Positions 44,991 to 50,897 of a DNA stretch of 52,692 bases are shown piece by piece. Each line of letters starts with the position of its first letter. Positions within the stretch are counted from its first letter, which is position 1. Source of the stretch: Clostridia bacterium. GTDB lineage: Bacteria > Bacillota > Clostridia > Christensenellales > Borkfalkiaceae. The notes beneath the pieces were generated by a model, which saw only the letters and a list, made by a program, of their open reading frames with translations, searched no databases and was not told the origin of the DNA. Location: contig JAGHJD010000049.1 in assembly GCA_017886895.1 (NCBI GenBank), positions 1 to 52,692 on the forward strand, given 5' to 3'. Both the position numbers and the translations under genes were made by a program.

Positions 44991-45194
44991 ATGAATCTTT
45001 TCGGAACTTTCTGCGGCGATAACGGATGCCTGTGGATCCTCATCCTTTTGCTCATCGTCTGCTGCTCGCAGAGCGGGATCCTGAGCAACATACTCGACAG
45101 CTGCTACCTGCCTCTCATTCTCGCCGTGGCGTACTGCGCCTGCAAAAAGGGCGGACTGTGCAACCTGTTCCGCCCGGGCTGCGGCTGCAAGTAA
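44991..45194 (+). CDS. Small cysteine-rich membrane protein
   Basis: A 67-residue protein I do not recognise. The ATG at 44991 has a perfect AGGAGG site. It has a hydrophobic helix (LWILILLLIVCC) after a short N-terminal segment, a second hydrophobic stretch (YLPLILAVAYCAC) and nine cysteines, the last two in a C-terminal GCGCK. Its strong translation signal and own terminator argue that it is a real gene. It could sit in the membrane with its cysteines binding metal or forming disulfides; there is no evidence for either. Confidence 0.75.
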   Translation: MNLFGTFCGDNGCLWILILLLIVCCSQSGILSNILDSCYLPLILAVAYCACKKGGLCNLFRPGCGCK

Positions 45195-45214
45195 CCCCGC
45201 GCCCTGCCCCTTGC

Positions 45215-45253
45215 CCCGAAAAAAAGCACGGCCTTCAAAAGCCGTGCTTTTTT
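45215..45253. terminator. Bidirectional terminator
   Basis: Stem GCACGGC/GCCGTGC (45226-45232 with 45241-45247) extended by A-run/T-run pairing; TTTTTTG follows on the plus strand and TTTTTTTC on the minus strand. It ends the small Cys-rich gene and the convergent NUDIX gene. Confidence 0.9.
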
Positions 45254-45281
45254 GTGCGTCTTTGTTTTTCCGCCGCTGCGC

Positions 45282-45833
45282 TCATTCCCCGCCGCGCCGC
45301 CCCGCGCTCTCTTCGAGCAGCAGCCGCTGCACCGCCACGATAGTCTTTGCGTCGCGGATGCGTCCGTCCGCGATCATCTTTGCGACCTCCTCCGCGGGAA
45401 AGAGGGATGCGGTGAGGAACTCGTCCTCGTCGGGGTGGACATGCCCCGCATGCGCGCCGTACGCGCGGTAGATGTAGATCTTTTCGTTCGTGTAGCCGGG
45501 GGTGGGATAGAGCATGAACCACAGCTCCAGCCGCTCGGCGGACTGCCCCGTCTCCTCCTCCAGCTCCCGCGCAGCGGCGAGCCGCGGGTCCTCCCCTTTT
45601 TCGAGCTTGCCCGCGGGGATCTCCCACAATTCCTCGCCGTAGGCGTAGCGGAACTGCCGCACGAGCAGCACCTTCCCCGCCTCCGCATACAGCACCGCCG
45701 CGCCGCCCGGGTGCTCGACGACCTCGCGCATGCACGGCCGCCCGTCTGGCAGGAGCGCATCGTCCACGCGCAGGTTGACGATCCTGCCGCGGTAGATGAC
45801 GTTCTTTTTCACCGTCTTTTCCGTAAGATCCAT
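45282..45833 (-). CDS. NUDIX hydrolase, ADP-ribose pyrophosphatase type
   Basis: A 183-residue NUDIX enzyme. The Nudix box starts at GKLEKGEDP and continues through AARELEEETGQ, matching G-x5-E-x7-REUxEExGU. The fold around it (LLVRQFRYAYGEELWEIPAGK before the box) is that of ADP-ribose pyrophosphatases, which split ADP-ribose to AMP and ribose 5-phosphate. It starts 18 bp after the preceding unknown gene and is probably co-transcribed with it. Confidence 0.92.
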   Translation of the reverse strand: MDLTEKTVKKNVIYRGRIVNLRVDDALLPDGRPCMREVVEHPGGAAVLYAEAGKVLLVRQFRYAYGEELWEIPAGKLEKGEDPRLAAARELEEETGQSAERLELWFMLYPTPGYTNEKIYIYRAYGAHAGHVHPDEDEFLTASLFPAEEVAKMIADGRIRDAKTIVAVQRLLLEESAGRRGGE

Positions 45834-45851
45834 TTGTTCACCCTCCCGCGC

Positions 45852-46562
45852 TCACAGCGTCTCTTTGATGCGCGCAAGCGCCTCCGAAAATTTAGCGACC
45901 GTATCCACGCCGAACCCCGCGCCGCGCGCGAAGGAGAGGTACCCCACGAGCACGCCCGCGAGCGTCTCGGGGTCGCTGATGCTGTTCTCCGCCGCATTGA
46001 GGAGGAGCAGCGCGTCCACCTTCACGCCGTCCGAAAGGGAAGAGCCGTACACCTTTTCGCGCTCCGCGGCGATCGCGGGCGCGAGCGCGCCCGCCGCGCG
46101 CACCGCGTCCAGCTTTTCCGCCTCCGCCTCGGCGCCGCCGCGGAACATGGTCTTGACGGCGTTGCGGAAGGGTTTGATGACGCGGTTGCAGAAGGCGTAA
46201 AAGCTGCCGTACAGGCTGCCGTCCGCATAGAAATATTCCTGCAAAAAGGAGGAGAGGTCGATGCTCTTCGCGTCGATCTCCGCGAGCAGGAAGAAGGTGA
46301 ACGCGAGCCGTTCGGCGGGGTCCTCGGGGAACAGGAGCTCCTTGCGCGAAGAGCCCGCGGGCACGTACTGCATGGCGCGCCGCTTCGCCGACTCGTAATC
46401 GTACCCGCGCGTCACGCTCTTGAAAAACGCATACAGCGCGTCCGCCGAGACGATCGATTTCAGAATGTCGGAGATCCTCGTGTCCGCGATGATGAAACCC
46501 GACCGCACAAGATCGTCGCACCGTTTTAAAAACACATCGATCTGTTCCCTTGTGCCCGCCAT
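45852..46562 (-). CDS. Unknown helical protein upstream of the NUDIX gene
   Basis: A 236-residue soluble, mostly helical protein with no family that I recognise. It has no signal peptide or membrane helix. A central block PEDPAERLAFTFFLLAEID is its most distinctive segment. The start at 46562 (MAGTREQID) has an AGGAGG site; a TATAAT box lies ~50 bp upstream at 46612-46617 with a poor -35. It is followed 18 bp later by the NUDIX gene. Confidence 0.75.
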   Translation of the reverse strand: MAGTREQIDVFLKRCDDLVRSGFIIADTRISDILKSIVSADALYAFFKSVTRGYDYESAKRRAMQYVPAGSSRKELLFPEDPAERLAFTFFLLAEIDAKSIDLSSFLQEYFYADGSLYGSFYAFCNRVIKPFRNAVKTMFRGGAEAEAEKLDAVRAAGALAPAIAAEREKVYGSSLSDGVKVDALLLLNAAENSISDPETLAGVLVGYLSFARGAGFGVDTVAKFSEALARIKETL

Positions 46563-46659
46563 ACAGCCTCCTCTTCTGTGCACTTTTTACAAGCCCCGTG
46601 CTTTGAATATCATTATAGCACAAAAATTTATTTTTATTAAGTTATTTTTCGGAAATATC

Positions 46660-46688
46660 TTGATTTTCCAAAATTTTTTGGGTATAAT
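46660..46688 (+). promoter_or_regulatory. Promoter of the HPr-like gene
   Basis: TTGATT (46660-46665), 17-bp spacer, TATAAT (46683-46688), ~28 bp before the ATG. Confidence 0.88.
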
Positions 46689-46716
46689 ATAGAAAATGCT
46701 TTAGGAGGTTCATTTT

Positions 46717-46941
46717 ATGAAATCCGTAAAAATTTCTCTCGAAATGGCACAGAAGGTAAAAGACTTCGTGAAGATCGTGCAGGATTATCCGTACGAGATC
46801 CTTCTCAAGAGCGATAAATACGTCGTCGACGCAAAATCCATCCTCGGCATTTTCAGTCTTGACCTTTCCAAACCGCTCGTCGTCGAGATCTATTCGGACG
46901 ACTGTGCCGATCTTCTGAAAGCGCTCGAAGCATTCGAATAA
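46717..46941 (+). CDS. HPr-like protein lacking the phosphorylatable histidine
   Basis: A 74-residue protein with the HPr fold pattern, clearest at DAKSILGIFSLDLSKPL, where Ser41 corresponds to regulatory Ser46 of HPr. The active-site histidine of HPr (His15, in GIHARPA) is absent; the protein has no histidine at all, so it cannot relay phosphate in the sugar PTS. This parallels Crh of Bacillus, which keeps the serine and acts in carbon catabolite control, although similar histidine-less HPr-like proteins of unknown role are frequent in Clostridia. Strong AGGAGG site, own promoter and terminator. Confidence 0.88.
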   Translation: MKSVKISLEMAQKVKDFVKIVQDYPYEILLKSDKYVVDAKSILGIFSLDLSKPLVVEIYSDDCADLLKALEAFE

Positions 46942-46982
46942 GACACATGCCGCGGCACGCCGCGCAAAACGGATGACACAGG

Positions 46983-47012
46983 ATCCGCTTTTTTCCAAAA
47001 AGCGGATTTTTT
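46983..47012 (+). terminator. Terminator of the HPr-like gene
   Basis: An 11-bp stem (ATCCGCTTTTT) with a 3-base loop, followed by a six-T run. It lies between the HPr-like gene and the DUF4364 gene. Confidence 0.9.
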
Positions 47013-47048
47013 GTCCGCACTTCTATTTTTGACGCAGGATACCCCCTC

Positions 47049-47573
47049 ATGCAGATCCAGGGCGAAACATTCGTAAACAAACTCATAGTTCTGTTCGTGT
47101 TCGACAAAATGGAGAGCGCCCTTTCGGAAAGGACGATCGTCGACATGTGCTCTACGAGCAACGACTGGATCAATTATATGGACTGCGTGATGATCATCTC
47201 CCAGCTTTTGGAGGACGGGTTCATCTGCACCGTGGACGTGAACGACGACACGCTGTACAGCATCACGCCCGACGGGCGCGGCTGCCTCGCCAACTTCTAC
47301 ATCAATATCCCCAAGAGCACGCGCGAGGAGATCTCCGTCTTTGTCAAAAACAACAGTGCGCGCTACCGCAACCGACAGGAATGCAAGTCTGACTACTATC
47401 AGAACAAAGACGGCACCTACACGGTATTTTTGCGCATCCTTGCGCCCGCCCAGCCCCTGCTGGAGCTGAAATTCGTGGTCCCCGACAGGAAAACGGCGCA
47501 GAATATCTACAAAAAGTGGGAGCTGAAGGCGGCGGACGTGTACGCCGTCATCTATGAAAACCTGGTGGACTGA
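47049..47573 (+). CDS. DUF4364-family winged-helix protein
   Basis: A 174-residue protein of the DUF4364 family, common in Clostridia. The N-terminal ~85 residues look like a winged-helix domain (KLIVLFVFDKMESALSERTI, then a wing near LYSITPDGRGCL); the C-terminal half is a beta-rich domain of unknown role. It is probably a DNA-binding regulator, by fold only. The ribosome binding site is weak (AGGAT). The TSCPD gene follows 58 bp downstream. Confidence 0.85.
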   Translation: MQIQGETFVNKLIVLFVFDKMESALSERTIVDMCSTSNDWINYMDCVMIISQLLEDGFICTVDVNDDTLYSITPDGRGCLANFYINIPKSTREEISVFVKNNSARYRNRQECKSDYYQNKDGTYTVFLRILAPAQPLLELKFVVPDRKTAQNIYKKWELKAADVYAVIYENLVD

Positions 47574-47631
47574 CCGTCCGCCTTCATCTGCAGAAATACG
47601 GCGGGAGAAAACCCGCCGCTTTGAGGGAGCA

Positions 47632-47895
47632 ATGTTTACATATACGACAAAAGGCACCTGTTCGCGGCAGATCCTGTTCGACGTGGACGGGGAGAACAAG
47701 CTGCGCAACGTGAAATTCATCGGCGGGTGCAGCGGCAACTTACAGGGCGTGGCAAGGCTCGTGGAAGGGAGAGACATCGACGAAGTGCAGAAGACGCTCA
47801 GAGGCATCAAATGCAAGGGCAACACCTCCTGCCCCGACCAGCTCGCCCGCGCGATCGCACTGTATAAGGAGCGGACGGGCGCAAAGCAGGAATAA
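47632..47895 (+). CDS. TSCPD-domain protein, TIGR03905 type
   Basis: An 87-residue protein made of one TSCPD domain, the zinc-binding module also found at the end of some B12-dependent ribonucleotide reductases. Cysteines are at CSRQ, GGCSGN, IKCKGNTSC, and the defining T-S-C-P-D is intact. Its role as a single-domain protein is unknown; such proteins are typical of Clostridia. The start at 47632 (MFTYTTKGT) has a GAGGGAG site; the open frame upstream overlaps the previous gene's end. Confidence 0.9.
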   Translation: MFTYTTKGTCSRQILFDVDGENKLRNVKFIGGCSGNLQGVARLVEGRDIDEVQKTLRGIKCKGNTSCPDQLARAIALYKERTGAKQE

Positions 47896-47922
47896 AAACC
47901 ACAAAGACAAGACCAAAGCGTG

Positions 47923-47950
47923 CGGCGCGGCTGAAAATTCAGCCGCGCCG
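47923..47950 (+). terminator. Hairpin after the TSCPD gene
   Basis: A GC-rich stem of at least 11 bp (CGGCGCGGCTG) closing AAAATT. The classic T-run is replaced by the TTGGCTTTACT repeats that follow. Confidence 0.5.
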
Positions 47951-47956
47951 CCCGCG

Positions 47957-48011
47957 TTGGCTTTACTTTGGCTTTACTTTGGCTTTATTTTGACTTTACT
48001 TTGGCGTTACG
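47957..48011. repeat. Five tandem copies of an 11-bp unit
   Basis: TTGGCTTTACT is repeated twice exactly and three times with one or two changes. It lies in the convergent gap between the TSCPD gene and the DUF5677-like gene and is not coding. Eleven base pairs is close to one helical turn. The rest of the gap to 48111 holds nothing recognised. Confidence 0.85.
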
Positions 48012-48111
48012 GAGCCTTGCTGTTCGATCTTGCAGAGCAGGCTGCCCTGCGGCAGCTCTCCTCTTGACGTTACAGAACCGCCCCTCTCCGCGCGTCCCCT
48101 GCCCCGCGCGC

Positions 48112-49227
48112 TCACGGTTTCGACGCGATGACCTTGTTGTTGCGCGCGATCATGTTCAGGTACCCGTCTATGGTGCGGGCATAGGCGTCGCACTCGCCCT
48201 GCCGCAGCGAAAATTCGCGGTAGCGCGCAATATACGTCTTGATCTGCGTGACGAGATTGACGAGGGAGCGGAACAGCTCGAACACCGTGAACTTATAGAA
48301 TTTATCGTCGCGGATGGCGACCACCCATGCGGAGGGATGCAGGATCTTGCTCGCGCTCGCGTAGGCGGCGTGCCGCGCCGTCTGCCCCGCCGCCTTCTGC
48401 AGCCCGTCCTTGAAGTTGAGGCGGTACTCCTTGCCGTATCCCTCGCAGAACCCCGGCAGATGCACCAGCCAGCCGTAATTGACGTAGGCGTTGCGCTCCT
48501 TGATGCCGTATTTTTTGCACTCCTCCGAGAGCCGCGCCTGCACCGCCTCGGCATCGGGGTTGTGCTCCATGTCGAAAAACTCCATGTGCCGCACATACTC
48601 GAAGAACATCCCGTCTTCGCCCGTATTGAGCACGATGAGGACGCATTCCAGTTCGTGCAGGTGCCGCCACAGAATGACTGCGTCGCAGCTGTTCCCCGCC
48701 GCAAGAAGCTGGGCGACGCTCTTCGCCGTGACCAGCGCCTTTTTGAAGAGGTTATCCAGCCCCAGCATGCGCCGCTCCTCCCCGCGGAAGGAGCCTAAAA
48801 CGAACAGCGAATAGCTGCACGCCATGTTGTATGCCGCGATCTCGGGAGAATAGACGGAGGTGTTGGAGCGTTTCTCCACGTTCAAATGTTCGTTGATGAC
48901 GATATACACGGCGACGTCGCGCACGAGCACGGCGCGGTACTTTTCGTCCCGCTCGAGTTTTTCCACCGTTTCGGGCAGCAGGTGCGACGTGTAAAAGCGG
49001 TGGTAATAGAACACATAGCTCACGACCTCGTCCAGCCGCGCGCCCTCCAGCGGGTGCAGGCGGAGGCCCCGCCGTTTGAGCTCTTCTACATACTGTTTGC
49101 GCACGAGTGCGAACATTTCGCGCAGAAATTCCGCGTGCGGCTGCGCGCCCGTGACGCGCGCAAGACGGGCGAGCTGCGCCTCGAACAGGTTCTCCTCCAT
49201 GCGGTCTATCAGGTTGGGCACCGTCAT
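48112..49227 (-). CDS. DUF5677-like protein
   Basis: A 371-residue helical, soluble protein. The central part (AILWRHLHELECVLIVLNTGEDG, then a conserved-looking ASASKILHPSAWVV) resembles DUF5677 proteins, whose function is unknown. There is no signal peptide or membrane helix. The start at 49227 (MTVPNLIDRM) has a GGAAAGGAGG site. It is divergent from the aldo/keto reductase gene, with back-to-back promoters. Confidence 0.7.
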   Translation of the reverse strand: MTVPNLIDRMEENLFEAQLARLARVTGAQPHAEFLREMFALVRKQYVEELKRRGLRLHPLEGARLDEVVSYVFYYHRFYTSHLLPETVEKLERDEKYRAVLVRDVAVYIVINEHLNVEKRSNTSVYSPEIAAYNMACSYSLFVLGSFRGEERRMLGLDNLFKKALVTAKSVAQLLAAGNSCDAVILWRHLHELECVLIVLNTGEDGMFFEYVRHMEFFDMEHNPDAEAVQARLSEECKKYGIKERNAYVNYGWLVHLPGFCEGYGKEYRLNFKDGLQKAAGQTARHAAYASASKILHPSAWVVAIRDDKFYKFTVFELFRSLVNLVTQIKTYIARYREFSLRQGECDAYARTIDGYLNMIARNNKVIASKP

Positions 49228-49256
49228 ACGCCTCCTTTCCCCTTTTTGCCTCACAC

Positions 49257-49285
49257 ATTATACCGCAAAGACGGGAAAAAGGCAA
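49257..49285 (-). promoter_or_regulatory. Promoter of the DUF5677-like gene
   Basis: Minus strand TTGCCT (49285-49280), 17-bp spacer, TATAAT (49262-49257). Confidence 0.82.
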
Positions 49286-49316
49286 GGAAATGCACACACG
49301 CCCGCGGCGGCAGGTC

Positions 49317-49345
49317 TTGACAACGCCCCGCCCCGCGTGTATAAT
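49317..49345 (+). promoter_or_regulatory. Consensus promoter of the aldo/keto reductase gene
   Basis: TTGACA (49317-49322), 17-bp spacer, TATAAT (49340-49345), a perfect sigma-A match; ~45 bp before the start codon. Confidence 0.92.
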
Positions 49346-49390
49346 TTAAGAAAAACAAAAATGCGCGTTTTCGCGCGAGGGGAGAAAGCA

Positions 49391-50365
49391 ATGCAATACA
49401 GAAATCTCGGAAAATGGGGTCTGAAAGTGAGCGAGATCGCGCTCGGGAGCTGGATGACCGACCTCGGCGGCGCGGGCGCGGCGGAAGTCGCAAGACAGTG
49501 CATCCGCGCCGCATACGACGCGGGAGTCAACTTCTTCGACTGTGCGGACGCATACAGCGGCGGCGAAGCGGAAAAATTCCTCGGTACGGCGCTGCGCGAT
49601 TACAGGCGCTCCTCCTACGTCGTCTCCTCCAAAGTGTTCTTCCCCATGGGTCGGGGCGCGAACGACTGGGGGCTTTCGCGCAAGCACATCATCGAACAGC
49701 TCGACAACACCCTCAAAAACATGCGGCTGGACTACCTCGACCTCTATTTCTGCCACCGCTTTGACCCGACGACGCCCGTCGAAGAGACGATGCAGGTCCT
49801 CTCCGACATGGTCGCCGCGGGCAAGATCCTCTACTACGGCGTGAGCGAATGGTCGCCCGTGCAGCTATGCAAAGCGTTTTCCGCGATCAAAGAGCTGCAC
49901 CTGCGCCCGCTCTCCGTCATTCAGCCGCAGTACAACATGGTCGACCGATATATCGAGGACGAGATCGTAGCGATCTGCGCCGAGAACGGCGCGGGGATCG
50001 TGCCCTTCTCCCCGCTTGCGCAGGGGCTTTTAACAGGCAAATACCGCAAGGGGCAGCCGCTGCCCGCAGGTTCGCGCGCCACGCACCAGGCGGACAGGCA
50101 GATCAACAACCTGCTCACCGACGAAAACCTGACGAAGGTCGACGAGCTTGCAAAAGTCGCGGACGGGCTGGGCATGTCCCTCTCCGTGCTCGCGCTCGCA
50201 TGGATCCTGCGCCTGCCGCAGATCTCCTCCGTCATCACGGGCGCCTCCAAGCCCGAACAGTTGGAGGCGAATATCGCCGCAAGCGGGCTGCGCCTGCCGC
50301 AGGACGCGCTCGACGAGATCGAACGCATCCTCAACTATCATCCGTTTTTGAGGAAAATAGGGTGA
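49391..50365 (+). CDS. Aldo/keto reductase
   Basis: A 324-residue (alpha/beta)8-barrel NADPH-dependent reductase of the group related to potassium-channel beta subunits and YghZ-type enzymes. The catalytic tetrad is visible: Asp50, Tyr55, Lys81 and His122. It reduces aldehydes or ketones; the natural substrate is not predictable. The C-terminal cofactor region (SSVITGASKPEQLEANI) is typical. The ATG at 49391 has a GGGAG site. Directly downstream lies copy B of the three-hairpin element. Confidence 0.95.
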   Translation: MQYRNLGKWGLKVSEIALGSWMTDLGGAGAAEVARQCIRAAYDAGVNFFDCADAYSGGEAEKFLGTALRDYRRSSYVVSSKVFFPMGRGANDWGLSRKHIIEQLDNTLKNMRLDYLDLYFCHRFDPTTPVEETMQVLSDMVAAGKILYYGVSEWSPVQLCKAFSAIKELHLRPLSVIQPQYNMVDRYIEDEIVAICAENGAGIVPFSPLAQGLLTGKYRKGQPLPAGSRATHQADRQINNLLTDENLTKVDELAKVADGLGMSLSVLALAWILRLPQISSVITGASKPEQLEANIAASGLRLPQDALDEIERILNYHPFLRKIG

Positions 50366-50399
50366 CATAGTTCACGCAAATCTCGCGCAACGGCGCTGC

Positions 50400-50555
50400 G
50401 GGTATTCACGAAAAAAGTTTTGAGCTGACAAATCTTTTTTTCGTGATTTAAGGGAGGAACCGCCGCTCTTATGAGACGGCGGTTCCTCCCTCTTTGCGGC
50501 ATCTTTTAGGGCACACCGTTATAGAAATGCCGCAAATTCACCCCTCTTCCCTCAC
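50400..50555 (+). other. Three-hairpin 3'-UTR element, copy B (after aldo/keto reductase)
   Basis: Starts 35 bp after the reductase stop, same sense as that gene. Hairpin 1: TCACGAAAAAA...TTTTTTTCGTGA with the AGCTGA loop. Hairpin 2: a perfect 14-bp stem at 50452-50465/50477-50490. Hairpin 3: TGCGGCAT/ATGCCGCA with the conserved GGGCACACC interior, and the tail ending in CCCCTCTTCC. Compared with copy A, hairpin 3 and the loop of hairpin 1 are nearly identical and hairpin 2 differs in sequence. Confidence 0.75.
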
Positions 50556-50569
50556 ACTGCAGCATGTTT

Positions 50570-50880
50570 CCTCCTGTCATCCTGAGCGGAACCGCCCGCA
50601 GGGCGGCGCAGTAATCGGCGGCGGAAAAGCTAGCGCTTTCGGCAACAAGTTGCCATGGGCATGCGCCCATACACCGCCGATTGCGGCGCGCTCATTTTAC
50701 CCCTTGCAAGCAAGGTAAAACTGTGCGCGCCTTCGAAGGATCTCTATTCAAATACCGACAATCTTCCAATAGAGATCCCTCGGCAAGCTCGGGATAACAG
50801 GGAATGAGCTCCCTCGCGGCAATCGGGATGACAAGGCGCAGAGCCGCAGCTCGGAAATTTCCGCGCGGCGGCTCCTTTTT
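50570..50880. repeat. Non-coding stretch with common dispersed-repeat pieces
   Basis: GTCATCCTGAGCGGA at 50577-50591 and GAAGGATCTCTATT near 50735-50749 are the two halves of a repeat widely scattered in bacterial genomes; GAGATCC at 50773-50779 gives an inverted partner of the second half. GCGGCAATCGGGATGACA near 50818 is similar. A related piece is at ~36570. No gene is supported in 50556-50897. Confidence 0.55.
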
Positions 50881-50897
50881 ACATTATGCCCTTTCGG

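Noticed and set aside
50494-50718. A 74-codon plus-strand open frame after the aldo/keto reductase
   Set aside because: It runs through the three-hairpin element and a dispersed repeat, has no ribosome binding site and no recognisable protein pattern.
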